Positions 7,843 through 17,418 are shown, numbered from the stretch's first letter. The stretch: 64,000 nucleotides of DNA from Variovorax sp. KBW07 (GCF_003852515.1 NZ_QAJK01000075.1:1-64000), one strand, 5' to 3'. The notes: generated by a model not told the origin, from the sequence alone. Numbers and translations: made by a program.

Positions 7843-9585
7843 TCATGCCGCGGCGGCCCGGGGAGCCCCGCCGCGCTTGGCCGGCGCGGCAGCCTTGCGG
7901 GCCACGGGCTTCGGCGCGGCCTTCCTGGCCACGGTCTTGATGGCGGTCTTTGCAGCGGTCTTGGCGGGCGCCTTCTTCGCCGCGGCCTTCACCGGTGCGG
8001 CCGTCTTGCGGCTCGCACCCGCACTGGCTGGCGCCTTCTTGCGCGCCGGAGCCTTCCTGGCGGCTGGTGCGGCCTTGGCGGCAGCGGGAGCAGGCTCTGC
8101 TGCAGGTGCAGCAGTTGCCATTGCCGCTGCCGCCTTCGCAGGCGCAGCCACGGCCCCCGCGGCGGCCGGGTGCTTCTGCGTCAGGTCCATCAGCAGCTTG
8201 TGCTCGGCCAGCATGTAGTCGCCGATCTCGGTGATGTCGGGCACGGCGCGGCGGCAGGCGATCAGGCCGTAGTCCATGCGGCCGTTGTAGCTCTGCACCG
8301 TCACGTTCAGGGCCGTGCCGTGGCTGGCGATCGACACCGGGTAGTAGCAGGTGACGAGCGCGCCCGCGAAGTACATGGGGAACGGCGCCCCCGCCACGTT
8401 CGAGATCGCCACGTTGGCAGCTGGCGGCAGCAGGTTGACCAGGCCCGAGCGGCCCACCATCGAGGCGATGCCCGACACCAGCCAGGGTGCGGCGAAGGTC
8501 GGGAAGTCGTCGAGGATCACCGCCTTGAAGCGGTTCATCGTCGACTTGGAGCTGTTCGACGACGCGTTGATCGCCTTCAGCCGCTGGATGGGGTCGGTAA
8601 TGTCGGTCGCCAGGCTCACCAGGATCATGCTGGCCTGGTTGTTGGCCGTGTTGTCCCCCGCTTCGCGCAGGCTCACCGGCACGCCGGCCACCAGCGGCTT
8701 GGCCGGCAGCTCGTTGTTGTCGGCCAGGTAGTGGCGCAGCGCACCGGCCACGGTGGCCATGACCACGTCGTTGAGCGACACGCCGAAATGCTTGGCGATG
8801 AACTTGGTCTCGGCCAGCGAAATGGTGCGCCCGGCAAAGGTGCGCTGGTTGGTGATCGACACGTTGAGCGAGGTGCGCGGCGCGAAGAGGTTGAACTTCT
8901 TCGGTGCGGCGGCGGCGTCTTTCTCGGCCGCCTTCTCGTCAGGCTTGGCCAGGCCGCCGATGGCGCGCGCAATGGCCGGCGCCATCTTGAAGAGCTTCAC
9001 GTACTGCTGCGCCGTGTTGCGCAGCGCGGCGGTGGCGAGCTCGGCCATGCCCAGCTGGTAGCCGCTGCTGCGCGGGCGCGAGCGCGGCGGCTTCACCACG
9101 CGGCCCGTGGCCTCCAGGTCGAAGATGGCCTTGCCCACTTCGACGCCGGCCTGCCCGTCGATGCCCGCATGGTGCACCTTGGTGTACAGCGCCACCTGGC
9201 CGCTCTGAAGGCCGTCGATGATGAAGAACTCCCACATGGGCCGGCTGCGGTCGATCAGCGTCGAATGCAGGCGCGCCACGTACTGTTGCAACTGCCGGTT
9301 GGTTCCGGGCTTGGGCAGCGTGATGTGGCGCACGTGGTAGTCGAGGTCGATGTCGTCGTCGTCCACCCACACCGGGTTGGACATGTCGAAGGGCATCAGC
9401 GCCAGCTTGCGCGTGAACACATCGGCCAGGTGGATGCGGCTGGCCATGAACTTCTTGGCATCTTCGTAGAAGTCGCCCTTGTAGCCTTTGGGCAGGTCGA
9501 GCACGTTGAGCGAGCCCACGTGCATCGGCATCTCGGGCGTTTCCAGGTGCAGGAAGGTGGCATCAAGTCCGCTCAGGTGTTTCAT
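7843..9585 (-). CDS. Wax ester synthase/diacylglycerol acyltransferase (WS/DGAT) with histone-like C-tail
   Basis: A 580-aa protein. The N-terminus MKHLSGLDATFLHLETPEMPMHVG is the family signature, and the acyltransferase active-site motif HHAGIDG lies at 138-144. The C-terminal half contains the conserved NDVVMATVAGALRHYL and SNVAGAPFPMYFAGA blocks. The enzyme esterifies acyl-CoA to fatty alcohols or diacylglycerol for neutral-lipid storage. The last 110 or so residues are an almost pure Ala/Lys/Pro tail, which makes the protein about 100 residues longer than usual members. The ATG at 9585 has AAGGAG 10 nt upstream. Divergent from the S9 peptidase. Confidence 0.93.
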   Translation of the reverse strand: MKHLSGLDATFLHLETPEMPMHVGSLNVLDLPKGYKGDFYEDAKKFMASRIHLADVFTRKLALMPFDMSNPVWVDDDDIDLDYHVRHITLPKPGTNRQLQQYVARLHSTLIDRSRPMWEFFIIDGLQSGQVALYTKVHHAGIDGQAGVEVGKAIFDLEATGRVVKPPRSRPRSSGYQLGMAELATAALRNTAQQYVKLFKMAPAIARAIGGLAKPDEKAAEKDAAAAPKKFNLFAPRTSLNVSITNQRTFAGRTISLAETKFIAKHFGVSLNDVVMATVAGALRHYLADNNELPAKPLVAGVPVSLREAGDNTANNQASMILVSLATDITDPIQRLKAINASSNSSKSTMNRFKAVILDDFPTFAAPWLVSGIASMVGRSGLVNLLPPAANVAISNVAGAPFPMYFAGALVTCYYPVSIASHGTALNVTVQSYNGRMDYGLIACRRAVPDITEIGDYMLAEHKLLMDLTQKHPAAAGAVAAPAKAAAAMATAAPAAEPAPAAAKAAPAARKAPARKKAPASAGASRKTAAPVKAAAKKAPAKTAAKTAIKTVARKAAPKPVARKAAAPAKRGGAPRAAAA

Positions 9586-9682
9586 GTGTTGTGTCTCCTT
9601 GGTGGGGCATGCGCCGATTGGCAGGATACCGTGCGCATCGCGTTCGGGGGCCTCGCCTTCTTCAGTGTTTCCACCGAGGGAA

Positions 9683-9719
9683 GGCACTGGCGCGACAGGG
9701 GTTTGCCCCAAGTAGTGCC
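9683..9719. promoter_or_regulatory. Nested palindrome in the divergent promoter region
   Basis: GGCACT (9683-9688) pairs with AGTGCC (9714-9719), and a nested GGGG-tttg-CCCC (9698-9709) lies inside. It is within the 180-bp space between the divergent wax synthase and S9 peptidase genes and could be an operator; no known regulator consensus was recognised. Confidence 0.3.
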
Positions 9720-9765
9720 AAAGTGCGCGGGCGCTTCTTTCACATGGGCTTCGTACACTGAGGCC

Positions 9766-11814
9766 ATGACACAAAGCCTCCCTTCGCAAGACGATCCGCA
9801 CCTCTGGCTCGAAGACATCGACGGCGACGCGCCGCTGGCATGGGCCCGGCAGGAAAACGCCCGAACCGTGCAGGCCTACGCGCAGTCGCCCGCATTCAAG
9901 GCGCTCGAGCAGGGCATTCTCGAGGTGCTCGACTCGGAGGAGCGCATTCCGATGGTGCGCAAGATCGGCCCCGGCTACTACAACTTCTGGCGCGACAAGG
10001 CGCATCCGAAGGGCCTCTGGCGCCGCACCACGCTGGCCGAGTACCGCAAGCCGCAGCCCGCCTGGGAAACCGTGCTCGACCTCGACGCGCTGGCCGCGGC
10101 CGACGGCGAGAACTGGGTGTGGCACGGCGCCGACTGCCTCGACCCCGACTACAAGCGCTGCCTGGTCTCGCTGTCGCGCGGCGGTGCCGATGCCGACGTG
10201 GTGCGCGAGTTCGACCTGGAGCGCAAGCAGTTCGTCGAAGGCGGCTTCACGCTGCCCGAGGCCAAGAACCACGTGGGCTGGAAAGACATCGACCACCTCT
10301 ACGTGGCCACCGACTTCGGCCCCGGCTCGATGACCAGCTCCAGCTACCCGCGCATCGTGAAGCAATGGCAGCGCGGCACGCCGCTGGCCAGCGCCGTCAC
10401 CGTGTACGAAGGCGCGCACGACGACATGTCGGTCAGTGCGTACCGCGACAACACGCCGGGCTTCGAGCGCGATTTCGTCTCGCGCCAGATCGACTTCTAC
10501 GAAAGCGAAACCTGGCTGCGCGGCAGCGACGGCAAGCTCACCAAGATCGACGTGCCCGACGACTCCAACATGGAGATCACGCGCGAGTGGATGCTCATAG
10601 AGCCGCGCGAAGACTGGACCGTGGGCAGCACCACCTATGCCTCGGGTTCGCTGCTGGCCACCCGCTTCGACGACTTCATGGCGGGCAAGCGCGAGATCAC
10701 CGTGCTGTTCGAGCCCGACGACACCACCGCGCTGGACAGCCATTCGTGGACGCGCCACCACCTGATCGTCAACGTGATGCACGACGTGGTGAACCGGCTC
10801 GAAGTGCTCACGCCGCCCGCCGACGGCATCGGCCCGTGGGAACGCAAGGGACTGGGCGGCGCGCCCGCGCTCTCGACCATCGACGCCGGCGGCATCGACG
10901 AGGACGAAAACGACGACTACTTCCTGACGGTGAGCGGCTTCCTGCAGCCGACCACGCTCTACATAGGCACCATCGGCCAGGGCGAGCCCGAGGTGCTGAA
11001 AGACAGCCCCGGCTTCTTCGACGCCTCGCGCTACAGCGTGAGCCAGCATTTCGCGACCTCGAAGGACGGCACGCGCGTGCCCTACTTCGAGATTGCCGCC
11101 AAGGACTTGGTCGCCAACGGCAGGAACCCCACGCTGCAGTACGCCTACGGCGGCTTCGAGATCTCGCTGCAGCCCAGCTACAGCGGCAGCATCGGCCGCG
11201 CCTGGCTCGACCAGGGCGGCGTGTACGTCATTGCCAACATCCGCGGCGGCGGCGAGTACGGCCCACGCTGGCACCAGGCGGCGCTGCAAGAAAACCGGCT
11301 GCGCACCTGCGAAGACTTCGCGGCCGTGTCCGAAGACCTGTTCGCGCGCAACATCACCTCGCCCGCGCACCTGGGCGCAATGGGCGGCAGCAACGGCGGC
11401 CTGCTGATGGGCAACATGCTCACGCTGTACCCGCGGCTGTACGGCGCCATCGTGAGCGAAGTGGCGCTGCTCGACATGAAGCGCTACACGCACCTGTCGG
11501 CCGGTGCCTCGTGGATTGCGGAATACGGCGACCCGGACCAGCCAGAGGAATGGGCCTGGCTGCAGACCTTTTCGCCCTACGAGAACGCCAAGCCGGAGCT
11601 GGCCTGTCCCCCCGCGCTGTTCACCACCTCCACGCGCGACGACCGCGTGGGCCCGGTGCATGCGCGCAAGATGCACGCGAAGATGCTCGCGCTGGGCCAC
11701 GACAGCAGCTTCTACGAGAACATGGAAGGCGGCCACAGCGCGGCGACGGACAACAAGGAATCGGCCTTCATGGATGCGCTGGGCTATGCGTACCTGTGGC
11801 ACCACCTCACCTAG
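9766..11814 (+). CDS. Prolyl oligopeptidase family serine peptidase (S9)
   Basis: A 682-aa protein with an N-terminal beta-propeller-type part (DDPHLWLEDIDGD..., YYNFWRD) and a C-terminal alpha/beta-hydrolase catalytic domain. The triad is visible: Ser about 542 in GGSNGG, Asp 625 or 626 in TSTRDDRVGP, His about 657 in MEGGHSA. Strand motif YVIANIRGGGEYGPRWH is the typical S9A/B oxyanion region. No signal peptide is seen, so it is probably cytoplasmic. It cleaves short proline-containing peptides in characterised relatives. The ATG at 9766 lies just before the canonical start block; the gene ends 10 bp before the arginase gene, likely one transcript. Confidence 0.93.
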   Translation: MTQSLPSQDDPHLWLEDIDGDAPLAWARQENARTVQAYAQSPAFKALEQGILEVLDSEERIPMVRKIGPGYYNFWRDKAHPKGLWRRTTLAEYRKPQPAWETVLDLDALAAADGENWVWHGADCLDPDYKRCLVSLSRGGADADVVREFDLERKQFVEGGFTLPEAKNHVGWKDIDHLYVATDFGPGSMTSSSYPRIVKQWQRGTPLASAVTVYEGAHDDMSVSAYRDNTPGFERDFVSRQIDFYESETWLRGSDGKLTKIDVPDDSNMEITREWMLIEPREDWTVGSTTYASGSLLATRFDDFMAGKREITVLFEPDDTTALDSHSWTRHHLIVNVMHDVVNRLEVLTPPADGIGPWERKGLGGAPALSTIDAGGIDEDENDDYFLTVSGFLQPTTLYIGTIGQGEPEVLKDSPGFFDASRYSVSQHFATSKDGTRVPYFEIAAKDLVANGRNPTLQYAYGGFEISLQPSYSGSIGRAWLDQGGVYVIANIRGGGEYGPRWHQAALQENRLRTCEDFAAVSEDLFARNITSPAHLGAMGGSNGGLLMGNMLTLYPRLYGAIVSEVALLDMKRYTHLSAGASWIAEYGDPDQPEEWAWLQTFSPYENAKPELACPPALFTTSTRDDRVGPVHARKMHAKMLALGHDSSFYENMEGGHSAATDNKESAFMDALGYAYLWHHLT

Positions 11815-11824
11815 GGGATCGGAC

Positions 11825-12745
11825 ATGAGCAACACCCTCGTCACCCTCGAGATGATCGGCGCACCGACCGACATCGGCGCCAGCGTGCGCGGCGCCGGCA
11901 TGGGGCCCGACGCGCTGCGCGTGGCGGGCCTGCCCGAAGCGCTGGCGCGGCAGGGCTACGGCATCGTCGATCGCGGCAACCTCGCGGGCCCGGCCACGCC
12001 CTGGGCGCCGCCGGCGAACGGGCTGCGCCACCTGGACGAAGTGATCGTCTGGAACCGCTCGGTCTATGCGGCCGTCGATGCCGCGCTGGGCGCCGGCAAC
12101 GTGCCGCTGATGATGGGCGGCGACCACTGCCTGGCCATCGGCTCCATCAGCGCGGTGGCCTGGCATGCGCGCAAGCGCGGCAAGAAGCTGCGCGTGCTGT
12201 GGCTCGATGCGCACTCCGACGTCAACACCGAAACCACCAGCCCCAGCGGCAACCTGCACGGCATGCCGGTGTCGTGCCTGCTGGGCCATGGGCCGGCGGT
12301 GCTCACGGGCTGGAGCGGCGAGCGCGCGGCGCTGGCGCACGACGCCATTCGCTTCATCGGCATCCGCAGCGTCGACAACGACGAGAAGGAAGCCATTCGC
12401 ACGCTCGGCCTGAGCGTGTTCGACATGCGCCACATCGACGAGCACGGCATGCGCACCACCATGATCGAGGCGCTGCAGGACGTGGACGAAGACACGCACC
12501 TGCACGTGAGCTTCGACCTCGACTGCCTCGACCCCGGCATCGCGCCCGGCGTGGGCACCGGCGTGCGCGGCGGCCCCACCTACCGCGAGATGCAGCTGTG
12601 CATGGAAATGATCTCCGACACCGGGCGGCTCTGCTCGCTCGACGTGGTCGAGCTCAACCCGGCGCTGGACGTGCGCAACCAGACGGCCGAGGTGGCGGTG
12701 GAACTGATCGAGAGCCTGTTCGGCAAATCGACGCTGGTGCGCTGA
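11825..12745 (+). CDS. rocF: Arginase
   Basis: A 306-aa ureohydrolase. The binuclear manganese-ligand motifs are all present: GGDHCLAIGS, WLDAHSDVN and SFDLDCLDP. The N-terminal IGAPTDIGASVRGAGMGPDALR is diagnostic for arginase rather than agmatinase. It hydrolyses arginine to ornithine and urea. It begins 10 bp after the peptidase stop, suggesting co-transcription and a role in using peptide-derived arginine; that link is inference. Confidence 0.93.
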   Translation: MSNTLVTLEMIGAPTDIGASVRGAGMGPDALRVAGLPEALARQGYGIVDRGNLAGPATPWAPPANGLRHLDEVIVWNRSVYAAVDAALGAGNVPLMMGGDHCLAIGSISAVAWHARKRGKKLRVLWLDAHSDVNTETTSPSGNLHGMPVSCLLGHGPAVLTGWSGERAALAHDAIRFIGIRSVDNDEKEAIRTLGLSVFDMRHIDEHGMRTTMIEALQDVDEDTHLHVSFDLDCLDPGIAPGVGTGVRGGPTYREMQLCMEMISDTGRLCSLDVVELNPALDVRNQTAEVAVELIESLFGKSTLVR

Positions 12746-12772
12746 GCAAGCAGTCCCGGCGCAAGAGGCCGA

Positions 12773-13462
12773 TCAGCCCCGGTTCGGCGACGGCGCGACC
12801 GGGAAGGTGGTGGCGGGCACGGGGGGCGTGAGAGGCGTGAGAGGTGCTTCAGCCGCCGGCATGTCGGGCGGAGCATCAGCCCCGCCGCCTTCGAGAAAGC
12901 GGTCGAGCAGCGTGAAGAAGCGGTCGTAGAAGCGCTCGTCGGTCAGGGTCTCGCTGGCCACCTTGACCATCGCATCGTCGCTGCCGGCAAAAGGCAGCGA
13001 CAGCGAGCCGATCGCGCCCACGCCCAGGCTGGCCGAGTTGTTGACCTTCTTGATGCCGTAGCGGTCCTGCAGCGCCGTGGCAAATGCCACGGTGCTCTGC
13101 CTGCCTTTCTTGCCGTTGCCTTCGCGCGCGCAGACCACGCGGAACTCGACCTCCACATGCACCTCGGCCGCGGGCTGGAAGCTCTTGCGCCCCGTCACCA
13201 GGTCGGCATTGGCCGCGGTGACCATGTAGCCCTGGCTCAACAGGGCGCGGCGCGCGGCCTCGCAGGTCTGGGCCTCGCTGGCCGCGTAATTGCGCGTGTG
13301 GGTCGTGGTGGAGTCGAAGTCTTCCGGCTCGTAAGTCACGCGGCGCGCGCTGCTGCCGCAGCCGGCGAGCACCAGGGCGGACACCAGCCCCAGCACCAGG
13401 ACGGGCGTGCGAAAACGAAGAACGGAAGAAGAAGTGCGGAAGGTGTGTGGCGTGGTCGGCAT
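12773..13462 (-). CDS. DUF2242 lipoprotein
   Basis: A 229-aa protein with a lipoprotein signal peptide: hydrophobic stretch VLVLGLVSALVLAG and lipobox LAGC with Cys at 35. The mature part (YEPEDFDSTTTHTRNY, SQTCEAARRALLSQGY, VRVVCAREG-type strands) fits the DUF2242 family, whose function is unknown. The C-terminus is Pro-rich and low complexity. Predicted to be anchored to a membrane facing the periplasm. The start at 13462 (MPTTPHTF) gives a normal signal peptide; longer frames run into the kinase gene. Confidence 0.85.
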   Translation of the reverse strand: MPTTPHTFRTSSSVLRFRTPVLVLGLVSALVLAGCGSSARRVTYEPEDFDSTTTHTRNYAASEAQTCEAARRALLSQGYMVTAANADLVTGRKSFQPAAEVHVEVEFRVVCAREGNGKKGRQSTVAFATALQDRYGIKKVNNSASLGVGAIGSLSLPFAGSDDAMVKVASETLTDERFYDRFFTLLDRFLEGGGADAPPDMPAAEAPLTPLTPPVPATTFPVAPSPNRG

Positions 13463-13550
13463 GGCGCGGCGAATGCTAACCGGCGACCTGTGCCGGCAAG
13501 GCTTCGAGCGCGGCCGCGCGCCGGCGTTCCCTGCCGCCCGTCGGAAATTC

Positions 13551-14177
13551 TCAGGACCAGGCCAGCACGTGGTGGGCACGCGCCCGCGTTGCCGCGATCA
13601 GCCGCGCATTGGGCGCGTCGGTGCTGGCCACCCAGTCGCGCGCCGCTTCGGCGCTGCGGCCGAACTGCTGGTGGCGCTGCACCAGGCGCTGCTCGCGCAC
13701 GGCATCGTCGATGTCGACGTACCAGACCTCGTCGAGCATGGCCGCCGCACCGGCCCAGGGGCCGGCGTCGTGCAGCAGGTAGTTGCCTTCGGTGATGACC
13801 AACTGGGTCGACGGCAGCACGGCGATGGCACCGGCAATCGGCTCTTCGATCTCGCGGCGGAATTCGGGGGCGTAGACGATGTTGCCATCGGGGCGCTGCT
13901 CGCGCAGCCGCTGCAGCAGCGCCACGTAGCCGGCGCTGTCGAAGGTGTCGGGAGCTCCCTTGCGGTCGGCGCGGCCGAGCCGTTGCAGCTCGACGTTGGC
14001 CAGGTGAAAGCCGTCCATGGGGACGACCTGCGCGCGGTCTCCCAGCGATCGCCGGATTGCTTCGGCCACCGTGGACTTGCCAGCGCCCGGCGCGCCCACC
14101 AGGCCCAGCAGCTTGCGTCGCCCGTCTGCGAGCAGGTTTTGAATACGAGCGTTCTCCGCCGCGCCAACAGTGTTCAT
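13551..14177 (-). CDS. P-loop nucleoside/nucleotide kinase-like protein (YggC/uridine kinase-like)
   Basis: A 208-aa protein with a Walker A motif GAPGAGKST early, VVPMDGFHLAN (the phosphoryl-acceptor region of the phosphoribulokinase/uridine kinase family) and a Walker B-like LVITEGNYLL. This combination is typical of the nucleoside triphosphate hydrolase-domain proteins related to PanK and uridine kinase; the physiological substrate is not known. ATG at 14177 is used; a GTG 27 nt upstream in frame is the alternative. It is followed after 88 bp by the DUF2242 gene on the same strand. Confidence 0.85.
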   Translation of the reverse strand: MNTVGAAENARIQNLLADGRRKLLGLVGAPGAGKSTVAEAIRRSLGDRAQVVPMDGFHLANVELQRLGRADRKGAPDTFDSAGYVALLQRLREQRPDGNIVYAPEFRREIEEPIAGAIAVLPSTQLVITEGNYLLHDAGPWAGAAAMLDEVWYVDIDDAVREQRLVQRHQQFGRSAEAARDWVASTDAPNARLIAATRARAHHVLAWS

Positions 14178-14311
14178 GGAAATGATCTCGATGGAAGATG
14201 CCACTCAGGCAGGATTTCGCGGTGGACTCGCCAGTCCGAAGAGATCTCTTCGGCACCGACGAAAGATGCAGACACCTCGCCGACGATAGCGCACAAGGCG
14301 CCGCGTCGACT

Positions 14312-14833
14312 TCATTTCAGGATCGAACGAAATGTCAGGCTGATGCGCTCGCCCACACTCTCGGCCTTGGGTATCGCATGCAGCCAGTCCCGCTGGACGG
14401 CCTCCGACATGTACAGCAACGACCCGTGAACCAGCGGGCAGTCGAACCGGAGGGCGCTGTCGGCTTTGCTGCGGTACGCCATCGACCGGGTGCTGCCGAC
14501 CGACACGATGGCAACTCCGGTGCCGGGAGCCAGCGCTTCGCTGGAGTCCGAATGGAACCCCATCGACGATGCGCCGTCAGCGTAGTGATTCAACAGGCAG
14601 TTGTTGGGCCGAAATCCGAGTTCGGCGTCGATCTGGTCGCACAAGGCTTCCAGCTCGACAGGCATGGGCACCGCCTCGTAGCTGATCTGCGAGTAGTTGT
14701 ACGGCACGCCAAAGCTTGCCGTCTTGCGCGCCTTCATGCGCTCGTCCCACCTCACTGCGACCCTGAGCCATTCGAGAAGGGCATCGGGCGAGGCGACGAA
14801 CGTGGGATTGAGGTAAATCGGCGGGCTGTTCAT
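14312..14833 (-). CDS. AlkB-like 2-oxoglutarate/Fe(II) dioxygenase
   Basis: A 173-aa protein of the AlkB family. The Fe ligands can be assigned to HxD in GFHSDSSE and the later His in WLHAIPK; the Arg pair that binds 2-oxoglutarate is in RISLTFR. NYSQISYEAVPMP and NNCLLNHYADG are conserved substrate-lid and core blocks. Family members remove alkyl lesions from DNA or RNA bases by oxidation. The ATG at 14833 begins MNSPPIYLNPTF; longer frames are not supported. It may be a stand-alone gene, 52 bp from the gdhA stop on the same strand. Confidence 0.88.
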   Translation of the reverse strand: MNSPPIYLNPTFVASPDALLEWLRVAVRWDERMKARKTASFGVPYNYSQISYEAVPMPVELEALCDQIDAELGFRPNNCLLNHYADGASSMGFHSDSSEALAPGTGVAIVSVGSTRSMAYRSKADSALRFDCPLVHGSLLYMSEAVQRDWLHAIPKAESVGERISLTFRSILK

Positions 14834-14885
14834 TGGCCCGCAGGATACTGCGACCGGGGTGCCCCCCTTTCGCAACGCGCCCCTT

Positions 14886-16160
14886 TCAGGGGTACAGGCC
14901 GCGTTCCTGGCGCGCCATCAGGATGCGCTCGCAAGCCACCGCATACGTCGCTGTGCGCAGCGTGATCTTGTGCTTGTCGGCCGTGTCCCAGATCTGGTTG
15001 AGCGCGTTCATCATGATGCGGTCGAGGCGCACGTTGATCTCGTCTTCGTCCCAGAAGAAGGACGAGAAGTCCTGCACCCATTCGAAGTAGCTCACCGTCA
15101 CGCCGCCGGCGTTGCAGATCACGTCGGGCACCACCAGCACGCCGCGCTCGGCGAGGATGTCGTCGGCGGTCGGCACCGTGGGGCCGTTGGCGCCTTCGAG
15201 CACCAGCTTGGCGGTGGTCTTCTGCGCGCGCTCGGCGGTGATCTGGCCTTCGAGTGCGGCCGGGATCAGGATGTCGCAGGCAACGTTCCAGAAGTCTTCG
15301 TTCGGCACGATGTCGCCACCGGCCTTGAAGGCGACCACGCCTTCCTTGTTGGCGATGGGAATCAGCTTGGAAAGGTCGAGGCCGTTGGTGTTGACGATGG
15401 TGCCGGTGTGGTCTTGCACCGCGACGATCTTGGCGCCCGCTTCGGCAAACAGTTCGGCCGCGACCGAGCCCACGTTGCCGAAGCCCTGCACCGCGATGCG
15501 CGCACCGCGCAGGTCCATGCCCAGGCGGCGCGCGGCTTCGCGGCCGGTGACGAACACGCCGCGGCCGGTGGCCTTGACGCGGCCCAGCGAGCCGCCCAGG
15601 TGCAGCGGCTTGCCGGTGACGACGCCGGTGGCGGTGCCGCCAACGTTCATCGAATACGTGTCCATCATCCACGCCATGATCTGGGCATTGGTATTGACGT
15701 CGGGCGCGGGGATGTCGGTGTGCGGGCCGATGATGATGCCGATCTCGCTGGTGTAGCGGCGCGTGACCTTCTCGAGCTCTTGCAGCGAGAGCTTCTTCGG
15801 GTCGACGCGGATGCCGCCCTTGGCGCCGCCGTACGGCAAATTGACTGCGGCCGTCTTGATGGTCATCCAGGCCGACAGCGCCATCACTTCTTCGAGCGTG
15901 ACGTCGGGGTGGAAGCGCACGCCGCCCTTGCCCGGGCCGCGGCTCATGTTGTGCTGTACGCGGTAGCCCTCGAAGTGGGCGATGGTGCCGTCGTCCATTT
16001 CGATGGGCACGTCGACGATCAGCGCGCGCTTGGGGCGCTTGAGGGTTTCGACCCAGCGGGCCAGCGGGCCGAGGTACGGCACGACGCGATCGACCTGCGA
16101 CAGGTAGGTGCCCCACGGGCTGTTCGCGGTCGGATTGACGAAGGAAAGTTTTTCGCTCAT
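14886..16160 (-). CDS. gdhA: Glutamate dehydrogenase
   Basis: A 424-aa hexameric-type Glu/Leu/Phe/Val dehydrogenase. Visible motifs: [21 protein letters not shown] (substrate loop with catalytic Lys), [14 protein letters not shown], and the dinucleotide-binding [10 protein letters not shown]. It interconverts glutamate and 2-oxoglutarate plus ammonia. Length fits the roughly 420-aa class. ATG at 16160; the 285-bp divergent region upstream separates it from the DUF4148 gene. Confidence 0.95.
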   Translation of the reverse strand: MSEKLSFVNPTANSPWGTYLSQVDRVVPYLGPLARWVETLKRPKRALIVDVPIEMDDGTIAHFEGYRVQHNMSRGPGKGGVRFHPDVTLEEVMALSAWMTIKTAAVNLPYGGAKGGIRVDPKKLSLQELEKVTRRYTSEIGIIIGPHTDIPAPDVNTNAQIMAWMMDTYSMNVGGTATGVVTGKPLHLGGSLGRVKATGRGVFVTGREAARRLGMDLRGARIAVQGFGNVGSVAAELFAEAGAKIVAVQDHTGTIVNTNGLDLSKLIPIANKEGVVAFKAGGDIVPNEDFWNVACDILIPAALEGQITAERAQKTTAKLVLEGANGPTVPTADDILAERGVLVVPDVICNAGGVTVSYFEWVQDFSSFFWDEDEINVRLDRIMMNALNQIWDTADKHKITLRTATYAVACERILMARQERGLYP

Positions 16161-16265
16161 GAGAGATCCCTTGGTTGAACGGGTGGCCGTAACGATAGAC
16201 CTCTACCGCCCGTCGCGCCATGGCTTATGCGCGCCGCGCTGGCGGTTATGCAAGACGCGTTGGTT

Positions 16266-16324
16266 GGCGCAATGCGGCGCTGCCGCGCGCTCGCATTGAA
16301 GCCGCGTTGCCACTGCATTGCGCC
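16266..16324. promoter_or_regulatory. Spaced inverted repeat between gdhA and the DUF4148 gene
   Basis: GGCGCAATG at 16266-16274 is mirrored by CATTGCGCC at 16316-16324, with 41 bp between. The region between the divergent genes (16161-16445) holds no coding sequence that I can support. The pair may be binding sites for a regulator acting on one or both genes. Confidence 0.35.
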
Positions 16325-16445
16325 GATGTAATCGCGGCGTCCGGTTGCCGACGCTCCGGGTTCCTAGATTGACCAGGCATGCCGGCCCGAGCCGGCATGG
16401 CCGGTGCCATGTGGTGCCGGCGAACAACCCAAGGAGATCCAGAAC

Positions 16446-16778
16446 ATGCTGCACCGCAAACTCTTCATGCCGCTCGTTGCCGCGGCCGCCTTCACCGCCG
16501 CGCTGGCGCCGCTGGCCGCTTCGGCCGCCGGCGAATTCCACTTCGCCCCGACCGAGGCGGGCGTGACGCGCTACCCCGATCACCTGCGGCAGGAACCGTC
16601 GCGCGACAAGGTGGTCGCCGAACTCGAAACGGCGCAAAAGCAACCCGCCTGGAATTCCGTGAGCCGCGGCGCGCCGTGGCCGGCCTCGCGCGCCGGGCAG
16701 CCCACCACGCGCGAGGCGGTGGAGGCCGAGGCCATCAAGGCGATGCGCGCGGGAACGATCCCGTCGGGCGAACGCTAG
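16446..16778 (+). CDS. Exported DUF4148 protein
   Basis: A 110-aa protein with a signal peptide (MLHRKLFMPLVAAAAFTAALAPLAASAAGE, cleavage probably after ASA). The mature part contains SRDKVVAELETAQKQ and REAVEAEAIKAMRAG, the short helices typical of DUF4148, a small periplasmic family abundant in Burkholderiales and of unknown function. ATG at 16446 is preceded by AAGGAGA. A second protein of similar type follows 181 bp later. Confidence 0.8.
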   Translation: MLHRKLFMPLVAAAAFTAALAPLAASAAGEFHFAPTEAGVTRYPDHLRQEPSRDKVVAELETAQKQPAWNSVSRGAPWPASRAGQPTTREAVEAEAIKAMRAGTIPSGER

Positions 16779-16959
16779 GCACGGGCTGAGGGCGAAAAGG
16801 GCAGGCAAGGGATGTCCGTCGAGCCCCATTCGCCGGGCATCCCGCAGATAACAAAACTGTCATCAACGGGTTATCGATCGCACAGGTCCGTTTTTTAAAG
16901 TGAGCTCACCAACCAATCACCGATCACTCACTCATCAACCAACTACCAAGGATTCAAGA

Positions 16960-17418
16960 ATGAAGCAGTCGTCCACCACCACCCGCCTCCTGACCACCGC
17001 CACCGTTGCAGCCCTGCTGGGCGTGTTCGCGGCACCGAGCTTTGCGGGCAACTATGCCGAAGGCGATCCGCGCCCCGTGCCGATGACCTCGTCGACCACC
17101 CGCGCCGCCGTGACGTCCGACGCGCAGCAGTGGCTGAAGACTTCGCCCACGCAGGGCTACACCGACGGCATCTCGCAGCAGGCCGCCGTGGTGTCGGCGA
17201 ACACCCGCGCCGCCGTGGCGGCCGACACGCGACTGTGGATCCAGTCGGGCCTTGCGGCCAAGCAGAACGGCGAAGCCGGTGCCGACATGTCGCAGCCGGG
17301 CTACCGCCAGGCGGCTGCCGAATATTCGCGGCTGCTTGCCAGCCCCGCGTACGGCGCGCTGGTCGACCAGCTGAAGAGCCAGCAGGCCGCGGCCCCGTCG
17401 CAGACCACGGTTCGCTGA
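16960..17418 (+). CDS. Exported DUF4148-like protein with internal repeat
   Basis: A 152-aa protein with a clear signal peptide (LLTTATVAALLGVFAAPSFAG, cleavage after SFA). The mature region has two related units, STTRAAVTSDAQQWLKTS and ANTRAAVAADTRLWIQSG, indicating an internal duplication, and ends in a Gln/Ala-rich tail. Function unknown; likely periplasmic. The ATG at 16960 has AAGGA upstream. The upstream 180 bp contains a T-rich patch but no promoter that I can assign with certainty. Confidence 0.75.
   Translation: MKQSSTTTRLLTTATVAALLGVFAAPSFAGNYAEGDPRPVPMTSSTTRAAVTSDAQQWLKTSPTQGYTDGISQQAAVVSANTRAAVAADTRLWIQSGLAAKQNGEAGADMSQPGYRQAAAEYSRLLASPAYGALVDQLKSQQAAAPSQTTVR

Noticed and set aside
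9586-11901. N-terminal extension of the wax synthase frame across the peptidase gene
   Set aside because: The extension is antisense to the S9 peptidase; the true start MKHLSGLDATF has its own ribosome binding site.
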